Source of the DNA: an uncultured Prochlorococcus sp.
Lineage (GTDB): Bacteria; Cyanobacteriota; Cyanobacteriia; PCC-6307; Cyanobiaceae
Direction: 5' to 3'
Assembly: GCA_902617605.1 (NCBI GenBank)
Contig: CACMXO010000005.1
Coordinates: 1 to 64,000 of the forward strand
Length of the DNA stretch: 64,000 nucleotides
Part shown: positions 33,659 to 44,100 of the stretch, piece by piece
Layout of the letters: each line of letters opens with the position of its first letter
Numbering within the stretch: the stretch's first letter is position 1
Translations under genes and position numbers: made by a program
Notes under the pieces: model-generated
What the model was told of the DNA's origin: nothing
The model's input: only the letters and a program-made list of their open reading frames with translations
The model's database searches: none

Positions 33659-34668
33659 TAGTCTCTATATAGATTTTTTAGCAATTGATACGCTTCATTT
33701 AATTTTCTCATTTGATCTGTTGATCCTCCAGCATCTGGATGTGTCTCTAAGGCTATTGATTTATAGGCCTCCCTAATTTTACGGAATGTATGAGCTGATC
33801 CTGCTGATGTTGATAAATTCAATAATTTAAGTGCTCCATGTACTGTCATTGTTGAGTCCAAAGTTTCAAATGAATTTGATCTATTATTTCGCTTAAATCT
33901 ACTTACAAACCTTCTCATAAGTGTTGGTATTCTATTTATCAGATCTGATGTTGCAAAAGGGTCTTCTAAAACGCCAATCATTAATAAAACAATTTCAAGT
34001 GATGGATTTTTCTTTATCCAAAATGGGCATAATTCTGACATTAATTTATTGGCTGCACTCCAAGTAAAGGGTAGATTTTCAGTCCCATCAAGATTTGGCC
34101 ATATATCCCTTTCAAACCAATCCAATGAAGCTTCTACTACATGGTCATTAGGAACTGATCCATATAGTGTTTTCCAATGACTAATTAACTCAATTCGACA
34201 TTTTATTAATTCTTTTTCTTTGATTGTATTAATTTGAATATCATTAATATTCTCCTTTAATTTTTCACTATTAATACTTCTTCTTAGATTCTTTACTTTT
34301 TTTTCAACGAAATTGGGAAGGCTTATATTTGAATTGGCTGTTTCTTTATATTGATTGTTATTTGTAGATCTTTTATTTAAAGATATCTCATTAACTTCTT
34401 TTTTTACGTCTGATTTAATTAATACCAATGCAGTATCTTCATCAATATTTAAATTTTCATTAGTATTCTTATCGTTAAAGTCTATTTCTTGCTGTTGGTT
34501 TTTAGGTAGTAAATCATCTTCTTGAAGAAGTTCTTTAAGTATCTTCTCTATTACAGGTCCTCTTGCTCTAAATCCCCACTCTTTTCGTAATTGATCAAAC
34601 CTGGAAATCAGTTCCTCAGGTAAATCAATTGAAATTCTTTTTGTATTTGAATTTTCAGGACTATTCAA
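33658..34668 (-). CDS. Protein joining a ribbon-helix-helix domain to a J-domain
   Basis: The 336 residues begin with a MetJ/Arc-like ribbon-helix-helix segment (KRISIDLPEELISRFDQLRK and helix VIEKILKELL, about residues 10-48). A long Asn/Lys-rich linker follows to about 155, then a helical domain with conserved Trp residues (SHWKTLYGSVPNDHV, FTWSAANKLMSEL). The C-terminal J-domain (about 285-335) has the key HPD in ALETHPDAGGSTDQM. J-domains stimulate DnaK ATPase; ribbon-helix-helix domains bind DNA. The combination suggests a DNA-bound DnaK recruiter, which is inference. Its 3' end touches repeat copy 3. Confidence 0.82.
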   Translation of the reverse strand: MNSPENSNTKRISIDLPEELISRFDQLRKEWGFRARGPVIEKILKELLQEDDLLPKNQQQEIDFNDKNTNENLNIDEDTALVLIKSDVKKEVNEISLNKRSTNNNQYKETANSNISLPNFVEKKVKNLRRSINSEKLKENINDIQINTIKEKELIKCRIELISHWKTLYGSVPNDHVVEASLDWFERDIWPNLDGTENLPFTWSAANKLMSELCPFWIKKNPSLEIVLLMIGVLEDPFATSDLINRIPTLMRRFVSRFKRNNRSNSFETLDSTMTVHGALKLLNLSTSAGSAHTFRKIREAYKSIALETHPDAGGSTDQMRKLNEAYQLLKNLYRD

Positions 34669-34813
34669 TAATATTTTCTTGAAGAGTATGGAATTTATTT
34701 AATTTTATTCAAAAAATATTGAAAGTCCATAAGGAATATTGTTTTTAAATTAAAACCAATTTATTTTTTCTGTCACAAGTCAATTAAGTATCATTTTATA
34801 ATAAAAATAAAAA

Positions 34814-34993
34814 ATGTTTAATTGTTATTCCAAGTCATCTAAAGAAAAAAAGAGTTTTTATCAACACAAGAAATTAGAAATGCTCAACTATATTAAGGAT
34901 TCACTTGAACGTAAAATTGCATCAGTAACAGCATCTATAGAAGTTCTAGAAAGCCAAATAAGCAGGGATAAGGAAGTTGAGGTAACTAATTAG
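34814..34993 (+). CDS. 59-residue coiled-coil-like protein
   Basis: The frame starts at ATG 34814 after a TATAAT-like box (34796-34801). The sequence is basic at first (KSSKEKKSFYQHKKLEML), then a long helix with heptad-like leucine and isoleucine spacing (NYIKDSLERKIASVTASIE through LESQISRDKEV). It looks like a conserved small helical protein of picocyanobacteria, but I cannot give it a name. It ends three bases from the convergent phosphorylase gene. Confidence 0.65.
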   Translation: MFNCYSKSSKEKKSFYQHKKLEMLNYIKDSLERKIASVTASIEVLESQISRDKEVEVTN

Positions 34994-34996
34994 TAT

Positions 34997-35827
34997 TCAA
35001 ACAAAACTTTCTAGAAGTTTTTCAGGGCCAAATTTCTTTAAATAATTAATATTTGAATTTTCAGTTACTAGTAGATATCCTGCAAATCCCAAACCGTTAA
35101 TACTGAAACCATGAATATGATCATTTTTTCTTTTTATAATAGCGATCCATTTATTAGTTATTAAAATATTGTAGGGACATATCGGTTTCTTATCACTAAT
35201 AGGATCCCCAAGTCCTAATTTCTTGCATAATTCTAAGTAAAACTCAAAAAGACATGATGGATTTTCTAAAAAATCAAATTTGGATACAATAATATTTTTT
35301 TTAAGCTTACTATCTAGATCTTGATATGAGTTCATCTCTAAAAACCACTTTTCTCTAGGGCATGATATCTCACCTTTAGATCTACGCAGAAGTTGAAAAT
35401 GCCTGTGAGGTTGACTTGCTCCCGCAATTGGAGAACTATTGAAAAACCATAATCCACTAGTATCATTATTAACTTGTTGGATCGCTCTCCAATCTTTAAT
35501 ATCTAACCATCCATTTTGAGGTTTCCATTTATTTGTAATAAGTAAAATATGACCTTTTTGTACAGGGTACTTATTTAATATTAGTTGATGATTATCACCA
35601 ATTTTATCAATTTCTAGTATCTTTTCCCAAGGACAAAACGGATTTTGCTTAGGACCATAAATTTTTTTTTTAATAAATTTTGAAGTATCGAGTTTCCTAA
35701 TTATGAAGTCGTCTTTTTCATATAAATCTCTTGTAATAATATCAGTTTTGAGAGGATATAAAGATTCATCATCAATTGATAATCGAGTTTGTTCTAATGC
35801 TTTTTTCCAATATATTTCTAAACTCAT
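34997..35827 (-). CDS. Ap4A phosphorylase / ATP adenylyltransferase-like protein
   Basis: The 276 residues resemble the diadenosine tetraphosphate phosphorylase family. The HIT-like catalytic segment is HRHFQLLRR near residue 140-150, preceded by NKYPVQKGHILLITNKW near 87-103. The C-terminal half carries NPSCLFEFYLELC. The enzyme would cleave Ap4A with phosphate to ATP and ADP. Similarity is at family level; the exact substrate is not certain. It is convergent with the 59-residue gene. Confidence 0.82.
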   Translation of the reverse strand: MSLEIYWKKALEQTRLSIDDESLYPLKTDIITRDLYEKDDFIIRKLDTSKFIKKKIYGPKQNPFCPWEKILEIDKIGDNHQLILNKYPVQKGHILLITNKWKPQNGWLDIKDWRAIQQVNNDTSGLWFFNSSPIAGASQPHRHFQLLRRSKGEISCPREKWFLEMNSYQDLDSKLKKNIIVSKFDFLENPSCLFEFYLELCKKLGLGDPISDKKPICPYNILITNKWIAIIKRKNDHIHGFSINGLGFAGYLLVTENSNINYLKKFGPEKLLESFV

Positions 35828-35875
35828 TAAAAAAAATTTATCATTACCATTTTAAAAAAAAAAATAAACTTGTAA

Positions 35876-36259
35876 TTACTTTTTATTAAATTGATATTCT
35901 TTCAATTTTTCAAGAGGTACTGATTCTAAGACTACAATATTAGTTGATTCTAATATGACTTTTGGTGCAAGACCGTCTAATAATGCTTGCTTCCACCTAT
36001 CAAGACAAATACACCAATGATCACCATCCTTTAGTCCTGGGAAGGAATAAATAGGCATAGGAGTAATTAAATCATTACCTTGTGATTTACTATATTTCAG
36101 GAAATTATCATCCATCACACAACATATGGAATGATTCCCTCCATCATTCTTGTCATAGTTGCAAAATCCATCCCTGAACCACCCTGTCATAGGTGCGCAA
36201 CTACAAATCTCAATTTTTTCTCCAAGGACATTTAACTGATTTTGATTATTTATGTTCAT
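35876..36259 (-). CDS. DUF2237-family protein
   Basis: The 127 residues match the DUF2237 pattern: NVLGEKIEICSCAPMTGWFR near 10-29, GNHSICCVMDDNFLKYSKSQ near 41-60, FPGLKDGDHWCICLDRWKQA near 73-92 and GLAPKVILE. It has conserved-style cysteines and Trp residues. Function unknown. It is 48 bases upstream of the Ap4A phosphorylase-like gene on the same strand. Confidence 0.85.
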   Translation of the reverse strand: MNINNQNQLNVLGEKIEICSCAPMTGWFRDGFCNYDKNDGGNHSICCVMDDNFLKYSKSQGNDLITPMPIYSFPGLKDGDHWCICLDRWKQALLDGLAPKVILESTNIVVLESVPLEKLKEYQFNKK

Positions 36260-36358
36260 AGATTTTTTTAATAATAATAAAACACCAACATTTCTTAAAA
36301 AAAGGTTGACGAGTATGGGGGGTAGGGAGGTAATAATTCTAATAAGGTTTTTTTCATT

Positions 36359-36577
36359 ATGGATTGGGACTTTACTGAAAACATAGCATTTAAAGCTCTT
36401 TATGAAGCTTTTAAAGATAGTGATGAAACTTCCGCATTAGAATTTTTATCTAGTGATGGCGCTTCATATTATCTTGAGTTAACACAGGACGCGGCGGGAG
36501 AGGGACTTGATTTAGGTGATAATGAAACGATGGAAGAACTTCAAGAAGAAATTATTGAATATTTAGAAAACAACTAA
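36359..36577 (+). CDS. 72-residue acidic protein
   Basis: A soluble, strongly acidic, helical protein starts MDWDFTENIAFKALYEAFKD and ends EELQEEIIEYLENN. It has no cysteine, membrane segment or known motif. A TTGACG word (36306-36311) and an unusual G-rich stretch lie upstream. It stands between the DUF2237 gene and metH. A family is not recognised. Confidence 0.68.
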   Translation: MDWDFTENIAFKALYEAFKDSDETSALEFLSSDGASYYLELTQDAAGEGLDLGDNETMEELQEEIIEYLENN

Positions 36578-36586
36578 AGATTTAGA

Positions 36587-39500
36587 TTAAGCGCTGAAAT
36601 ATTTAGCTTTTGAGTGCAGTGAGATGATAGCTGTAGTACTTTGTTCTGGATGAAGTTGTTCAGATTCATCCATGGTCAAGCTTATTCTTTTTGCATCCAA
36701 CAATGATAATTGTATGTTTGAATCAGATACTTTTGGACATGCAGGATAACCAAATGAATATCTAGCTCCTCTATATTTTTGAGCTAGTATTTCTCTATTT
36801 TTGTCTGGTTCTTCAGTCCTAAAACCACATTCAATACGAATTAATGCATGGACATACTCAGCTAGAGCTTCTGCTAATTGCACTGTAAGTCCATGGAATA
36901 ATAAATAATCGCTATACTTATCTTCTTTAAATAATTTTTGAGAATATTCACTGGCAATATCGCCCATCGTTACTGCCTGCATAGGAAATATATCTATCGG
37001 TTTATCCTTTTTCAAATCACAATAAAAATCAGCTATGCATAAATTATTCCCAGATTTTTGTCTTGGGAAATTAAATTCGGAAATTTTATTTAATGATTTA
37101 TCATCAAATAAGAAAATACTATTATCTTTTCTACCGCATCTGAAATATCCATAAACTGCTTTGGGTGAAATAAGTTTTTTTTCTACAATTGTCTCTAACC
37201 ATCTATCTAGCAATGGTTTAGCATATGAATCCAAATAGTTATTGTATTCATCTACGCTTTGGTTTTTTCCTTTTTTTATTTGCCATTGTCCGCTAAATAG
37301 AGCTTTTGTATCTAAATAAAAAATTAACTTATTTAAATCTATATCGATCTCGTTCAAGACTTTCGTTCCCAAGAAAGGAGCTTGAATTGGTTCTTCTTCA
37401 TTTATAAATTTAGATCTTATAAAATTTTCTTTTAAATTTAATTTAGAAGTCTCTATATCTATAGATATTGATTTTTTAACAGCTTGAGAGTTGGACTTTG
37501 ATGAGGCTAAATTAATATCTATTCCCTCATTGTTGATGAATCCCTCTGTATTTGACCAATTACCCTTTTTTTTATTGTCCATATATTCATTCATGAATTT
37601 AAGATCAGTGAACGCATCTTTTCCGTATAAAATTTTCCCTTTATATATTTTGCTGCAGTCCTCATTTACAAATTTTGGGGTTAAGGCTGCACCTCCTAAT
37701 ATTACTGGTACACTAATATCTTGATTGTTAAAAGCTTCTAAATTATCTTTCATAAAAGCTGTTGATTTAACAAGTAATCCGCTCATAGCGATGCAATCTG
37801 CATTGTGCTTTTTTTGTGCATCTATAATTGCTGAAACATCTTGCTTTATTCCAAGATTTATTACTTCATAACCATTATTTGTAAGTATTATGTCAACCAA
37901 ATTTTTTCCTATATCATGAACATCGCCTTTGACTGTTGCAATTAAGAGTTTTCCATTTGATATGTTTTCTTCCACAGTTTCCATATGTGGTTCTAAAATT
38001 GAAACGGCAAATTTCATTGTTTCGGCGGATTGGAGTACAAATGGCAATTGCATTTGACCTGACCCAAATAAATCACCTACAACTTTCATTCCATCTAGTA
38101 GAAAGGTATTAATTATTTCTAGAGGTTTATATTTTTTTAAAGCTTTATTTAGTTGATCCTCTAAACCTATTTTTTCTCCATCAATAATATGATTTTTTAG
38201 GCTTTCTTCCAGAGTTAGGTTTTTATTTTCTGTAGATGCTTTTTTGAAATCTTGAATAGATAAATCTTGAAAAGCTTTTGTTAATTCTACTAATGGATCA
38301 TAAATACAAATATCATCTTCAAATTTTCTTTTGTCATATATCAAATCTAAACAAAGCTTTTTGGTTTCTTCAGAAATTTTTGATAATGGCAAAATTTTAT
38401 TTGGTGCGATGATAGCAGAATCCAATCCTGCTTTAATGCATTCATCTAAAAATATTGAATTTAGATTAATTCTGGATAATGGTGAAAGACCAAAACTAAT
38501 GTTTGATATCCCAAGTATGATGTGAATCTCAGGAAAATTTTCACGAATTTTTGATATAGCAGTAATTGTTTCTTTAGCATTTAATCTATCTTCTTCTATC
38601 CCCGTAGATATTGGAAGAGCTAATGGATCAAAAAAGAGCTCATAATCAGACAAACCGCATTCCCTGGTTCTATTAATTGCTCGTTTAGCAATGTCATATT
38701 TTTTATCTGCATTCCTTGCCATTCCATCTTCATCAATAGTTCCTACAACAAGACCTGAACCATACCCCAAGGCTAAATTTAGAACTTGATCAAACCTTTC
38801 ATTACCGTCTTCGTAATTGGTTGAATTTATAATACATTTACCACCAGCTGACTTTAATCCACTTTCCATTTTGTCAGCATCTGTAGAGTCAATCATTAAT
38901 GGCAAATTTATATTGGTAACAAGTCTTGATGTTATTTCTTTCATATCTTTCACTCCGTCTCTCCCTACATAATCAACATTCACATCAAGAACGTGTGCAT
39001 TTTCTTTTTGTTGTTGCTTGGCAATTGATACTAGTCCATCCCAATCATCGTTATTTAACAACTCCCTTACCTTTTTAGATCCACTTGCATTTAATCTTTC
39101 GCCTACAATCAAAATAGAATTGTCTTGTTTGTACGGTACAGAATTATATATTGATGATGCAGAAGGAATATAGCCACTTAAATTGTTCTTACCATTTTTA
39201 TTTGGCATTTCTTTATCAATAATTTCATCGATTATTGAAGAAAGATATTTAATATGTTCGGGTGTTGTCCCACAACATCCACCTATTAATTGAACATTAA
39301 AGTCATATATAAAATTCATTAACTGCATCTTTAATTCTATTGGCTTTAATCTGTAGTGAGCAACACCGCCAATATTTTCAGGAAGTCCTGCGTTGGGAAT
39401 ACAGCTTATAGCGAAGGGAGAATTTTCAGACAAATATTTAATATGTTCTTTCATTTGTTCTGGACCAGTAGCACAATTTAGTCCAAGGATATCTATATTA

Positions 39501-40153
39501 AACGGCTCTAATATTGTTAATGCAGAGGCAATGTCAGATCCAACAAGCATAGTACCTGTTGTTTCCATTGTTATAGATACCATTATAGGTATATCTATAT
39601 TTTTACTATCAAGTACTTCTTTAGAAGCTAATAAGGCAGATTTTATTTGCAATACATCTTGACAAGTTTCAATTAAAAGTAGATCAACTCCTCCATCCGT
39701 AAGACCATATATCTGTTCTTTATATGATTCCTTTAATTCATCAAAATTTATATGTCCTAATGTGGGTAATTTAGTGGTTGGTCCAATTGAACCAGCAACA
39801 AACCTTGGCTTATCAACTGATGCATATTTTGCAGCAGCTTTTTTTGCTATTAGTGCAGCATTTTTATTTATCTCATATGCCTTATTCTTAATATCATATT
39901 CATCAAGAACTATTGATGAGGCACCAAAAGTATTAGTTTCTATAACATGACAACCTGCTTCTAAGAATGAATTATGGACCTTTTCAACTATCTTTGGTGA
40001 GGATAAAACAAGGTTTTCATTACAACCCTCTAATTCTTTTCCTCCAAAGTCGTCTGCTGTAAGATTTAAGTTCTGAAATGATGTTCCAGTACCTCCGTCA
40101 AAAATTATTAATGGCTTTTCATCTCTATTTAGATAGGTTCTGAAAGAATCCAT
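36587..40153 (-). CDS. metH: Cobalamin-dependent methionine synthase
   Basis: The 1188-residue enzyme transfers a methyl group from methyltetrahydrofolate to homocysteine through B12. All four modules are present: a homocysteine domain (1-~320) with zinc ligands in GLNCATGP and GGCCGTTPEHI, and a folate domain (~340-610). The B12 domain (~640-870) has GDVHDIGKNLVD, where His binds cobalt. The AdoMet reactivation domain (~880-1188) ends RGARYSFGYPACPKVSD. In marine picocyanobacteria the cofactor is expected to be pseudocobalamin. Only this B12-dependent form is visible here. Confidence 0.97.
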   Translation of the reverse strand: MDSFRTYLNRDEKPLIIFDGGTGTSFQNLNLTADDFGGKELEGCNENLVLSSPKIVEKVHNSFLEAGCHVIETNTFGASSIVLDEYDIKNKAYEINKNAALIAKKAAAKYASVDKPRFVAGSIGPTTKLPTLGHINFDELKESYKEQIYGLTDGGVDLLLIETCQDVLQIKSALLASKEVLDSKNIDIPIMVSITMETTGTMLVGSDIASALTILEPFNIDILGLNCATGPEQMKEHIKYLSENSPFAISCIPNAGLPENIGGVAHYRLKPIELKMQLMNFIYDFNVQLIGGCCGTTPEHIKYLSSIIDEIIDKEMPNKNGKNNLSGYIPSASSIYNSVPYKQDNSILIVGERLNASGSKKVRELLNNDDWDGLVSIAKQQQKENAHVLDVNVDYVGRDGVKDMKEITSRLVTNINLPLMIDSTDADKMESGLKSAGGKCIINSTNYEDGNERFDQVLNLALGYGSGLVVGTIDEDGMARNADKKYDIAKRAINRTRECGLSDYELFFDPLALPISTGIEEDRLNAKETITAISKIRENFPEIHIILGISNISFGLSPLSRINLNSIFLDECIKAGLDSAIIAPNKILPLSKISEETKKLCLDLIYDKRKFEDDICIYDPLVELTKAFQDLSIQDFKKASTENKNLTLEESLKNHIIDGEKIGLEDQLNKALKKYKPLEIINTFLLDGMKVVGDLFGSGQMQLPFVLQSAETMKFAVSILEPHMETVEENISNGKLLIATVKGDVHDIGKNLVDIILTNNGYEVINLGIKQDVSAIIDAQKKHNADCIAMSGLLVKSTAFMKDNLEAFNNQDISVPVILGGAALTPKFVNEDCSKIYKGKILYGKDAFTDLKFMNEYMDNKKKGNWSNTEGFINNEGIDINLASSKSNSQAVKKSISIDIETSKLNLKENFIRSKFINEEEPIQAPFLGTKVLNEIDIDLNKLIFYLDTKALFSGQWQIKKGKNQSVDEYNNYLDSYAKPLLDRWLETIVEKKLISPKAVYGYFRCGRKDNSIFLFDDKSLNKISEFNFPRQKSGNNLCIADFYCDLKKDKPIDIFPMQAVTMGDIASEYSQKLFKEDKYSDYLLFHGLTVQLAEALAEYVHALIRIECGFRTEEPDKNREILAQKYRGARYSFGYPACPKVSDSNIQLSLLDAKRISLTMDESEQLHPEQSTTAIISLHSKAKYFSA

Positions 40154-40166
40154 TTTTAGGTGAAAA

Positions 40167-41087
40167 TTATTTTAGAGAAATTCTTGTTACCCAATTATCA
40201 TAGTCTTGAGAACGACCTTCTGTTATTTCTATAAGCTTACTTTTTAATTTATTCATTATTGGTCTGTCACCATTTAATTCACTTGATTCAATTTTTTTAA
40301 CTGGTGTAATTTTTGCTGCTGTACCAGTAAGAAAAACTTCATCTGCTATTAATAATTCTGTTTTATCAACAGGCCTTTCAATTACATTTATTCCAAATGA
40401 TTTTGCTAATTCAATTACACTAGCTCTAGTAATACCCTCAAGGATATCTTGATCAACACCAGGAGTGATTAAGTCTCCATTCCTTACAATAAATAAATTC
40501 ATACCACTAGCTTCGCTTACCTTACCACTTGAATTTAATAGCAGGGCTTCATCAAAACCCGATAAACTAGCTTCTGTTTTAGCTAATGAACTAGTAATAT
40601 AAGCTCCACTTATTTTTCCTCTCAATGGGAGAGATCTATCTTCTTGTCTAGTCCAACTACTCATTCTACATGAAACCCCATCTGGGGATAGATAATCTCC
40701 TAGTTCAATACAATACATAAAGAAATCTGTTTCAATATTGTGTAACCTTGGAGCTATACCTAAATCGCTTGTATATACGAATGGTCTAATATAAATAGGT
40801 TTTTGTGGCTTATTTCTTTTTATAACTTCCTCTAAGGCTTTAAAAATATATTCTTCAGATATATCAGTTAAGAGTAATTTTGCACTTTGAGATAATCTTT
40901 TTATGTGTTTATCAGTTCTAAATAAAAGGAATTCTTCTTTATTTGTAGGGTTAGGTATCGCTCGCATTCCTCCAAATGCAGCAGTACCATAATGTAGTGC
41001 ATGAGTAGCTATTGATATTTTTGCTTCTTTAAATGGAATACATTTACCTTCAAACCAGGCGTATGGAAGAAATTCATGCATATTCAA
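40167..41087 (-). CDS. ilvE: Branched-chain amino acid aminotransferase
   Basis: The 306-residue class IV PLP enzyme makes leucine, isoleucine and valine from their keto acids. Family segments are FEGKCIPFKEAKISIATHALHYGTAAF near the N-terminus, KISGAYITSSLAKTEA holding the PLP lysine near 150-165, and EASGMNLFIVRNGDLITP near 193-210. It ends 13 bases before metH on the same strand and may be co-transcribed, as both serve amino acid synthesis. Confidence 0.95.
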   Translation of the reverse strand: MNMHEFLPYAWFEGKCIPFKEAKISIATHALHYGTAAFGGMRAIPNPTNKEEFLLFRTDKHIKRLSQSAKLLLTDISEEYIFKALEEVIKRNKPQKPIYIRPFVYTSDLGIAPRLHNIETDFFMYCIELGDYLSPDGVSCRMSSWTRQEDRSLPLRGKISGAYITSSLAKTEASLSGFDEALLLNSSGKVSEASGMNLFIVRNGDLITPGVDQDILEGITRASVIELAKSFGINVIERPVDKTELLIADEVFLTGTAAKITPVKKIESSELNGDRPIMNKLKSKLIEITEGRSQDYDNWVTRISLK

Positions 41088-41153
41088 TTTATTTAATTAA
41101 GGTAAACTTGTTTTATCCTACTTACGTATTCTAAACCTTATTTATATATAAAA

Positions 41154-44100
41154 ATGCACAGGATATTAAATGTAGCAGGAAATGAAAAGAATAATGATGT
41201 TTTAATTGAGCAACCAGCGGCAGATTTTATTTTTATAACAAGTGTAAAAGCTGATTTAAATCTCATATCAAAATTATTGTTAGAAAAAGAATTTGCTTCA
41301 TTAAAAAATAATATAAGAGCTTTAGAAATTTCTAATTTAAATTCCTCAGCTCAAATAGATAATTATTTATTAAAAACAATTAATTATGCAAAAGTTGTCA
41401 TAATAAGAATTTTTGGCGATAAAGGTACATGGAACTATGGAATTGAACAACTTTTAAAATGGCAAGCAGTCAATAAAGAAAGGAAGTTAGTAATCCTATC
41501 AGGTACCGTTGATCAGGAAGTGTCCTTAAGTGAAATAAGTAGTATAGATAAAAATATTGCATTAAATATTTCTAGATTACTAAGATCGGGAGGAATGGAG
41601 AATTATAGAAAATTTCTTAATTGTTTAAATTATCTAAAGGTAAATGAAACATTAATTCCTGATGAGTTTTTGAATATTAATTTTTATCCAGATCCTTATT
41701 TATATGATTGGAAAATTGAAAAAGGAGAAAAGATTGGAATAATATCCTATAAATCACTTTTTTTGGCTAATGAAATTGAAGTAAACGAAAAACTTAACTT
41801 GCAGTTACGAAGATGCGGACTATCGCCTAAAACGTTATTTATTTCAACACTAAAAGATCATATTATTCAAAAGAAATTAATAGAAGTTTTTAAAAAGGAA
41901 GATATTAAATTAATAATTACCACAACTTCATTTTCTTCATCTCAAATCAAAAATAACGAATTAATTGAAAATCCTACAAATATTTTTACTTCTCTTAAAA
42001 TTCCAGTTTTACAGCTTCTTTCTTCAAATAGATCAAGAAAAAATTGGTTAAATTCATCAATTGGAATGAATTCATCTGATTTATTGATGCAAATAATTAT
42101 TCCTGAATTTGATGGAAGGATTACTACCTGTCCTTCAGCATTTAAAGAAATAATTTCTAAAAAAAATACACTCTACAGTGAAATAACCAGTTACAAAGCT
42201 GATCAAGTAGGTATTAAATGGATTTCAAAATTCGCAACAAATTATGTAAAACTTCAACAACTTAATAATTTTGAAAAAAAAATTTGTTTAATAATAAGTA
42301 ATTATCCAGTAAAGAATGGAAGAATCGGTAATGGTGTTGGTCTTAATACACCATCTTCGATAATAAATATTCTTAACTGGTTAAAAGAAGAAGGTTATGA
42401 TCTTGGATCTTGTAATTATCCTCAAGATTCTTCGGAATTAATGTCAATACTTATAAAAACTAGAACTAATGATATTGAATCTCTAAATAATAAACCATTA
42501 GATTACTTACCACTTAGTGAATATTTAAAATATTGGAACTATTTAGAACTTGAACCAAAAAATATTATTGTTAACCGTTGGGGCAAACCATCAGAAGCGA
42601 TCGATCTTGATAATGAAGGCTTCTCAATAAATGGTATTAGATTTGGAAAAATAACATTATTGATTCAACCTCAACGAGGTTATGACTCTTTCACTGATAG
42701 AGATATTCATTCTCCCGATCTTCCACCTCCCCATAGATATTTAGCACAATATTTTTGGATTGAAAAAGTTTTTAACGCAAATGCTATTTGCCATATTGGT
42801 AAACATGGGACTGTTGAATGGTTACCTGGCAAATCTATAGGTCTCAGTAATAAATGTTTTCCAAATATTATTTGTCCAGCAATACCAAACATATATCCTT
42901 TTATCGTAAATGATCCTGGGGAAGGATCCCAAGCTAAAAGAAGAACTGCTGCAACAATTATTGATCATTTAACCCCTCCTTTGGATAGGTCAGAATTATA
43001 TGGAAAATATTCAATATTAGAAAATTATTTAGAAGAATATTTTGAAGCAAAATTATTAAATTCTAATCGGATTGAAATTATAGAAAAAGCCATTTTTGAA
43101 TTAATTAAAAAAGATTTTAACGAAATCACTTTAAATAATAAAAATAATCAAATTGAAGAGATTGATTCTTTTCTTTGCAAAATTAAAGAATCTCAAATTA
43201 GGACAGGTTTGCATATTTTTGGTAATAGGCAGAATGAAATTAATGAAATAAATTTATTCTTATGTGTCGCTAGAGTGCCAAATGCCAATAGAATTGGGAT
43301 TGTTCAATATATAGCAAAACATTTAAAACTAGATTTGGATCCTTGGACAAATATATATGATCAAAAGTTAAGTGAAAAGGATAAAAAAATATTATTGACT
43401 TTTTCCAACAAAAACATTTTAAACTTTAGAATGGCTATTGATTTTTTGGAACAACAAGCAAAGTATTTAATATATTTGTTTTTTTACAAAAAGAATACCA
43501 ATATAAAAAATCTTGAGAAATATAAAAATCAGAAAATAATAGACTATTTCTTTAATGAAAAAAAACATAATAAGTATTTTTTATTATTAAAAAAAGAGAT
43601 TCTATATCCAATCATTAATTCTTCATATAATGAGAAATTATCATTTATTAATTCGTTAAATGGAGAATATGTAAAAAGTGGTCCATCTGGAGCCCCTACG
43701 AGAGGTAAAACTGAAGCTTTACCCACTGGTAAAAATTTCTTTTCAGTTGATTCGAGAGGTCTGCCAACTGAATCAGCATGGAGTGTTGGTTGTCAATCCG
43801 CCTCACAAATACTTGATTTATACAAACAAGATAATGGAGAAGATTTAAAAAATATAGCAATATCTGTATGGGCAACATCCACAATGAGAAATGGTGGTGA
43901 AGACATTTGTCAAATACTATATTTATTAGGAGTACAGCCTATTTGGGATGGGCCCTCAAGAAGAGTAGTAGATCTAGAAATCATTCCTTTATCTGTTCTC
44001 GAAAGACCAAGGGTTGATGTTACTTTAAGGATTTCAGGAATGTTTAGAGATGCATTTCCACAGTTAGTTAAATTAACTTCTAAAGCAATAAATCTTGTTT

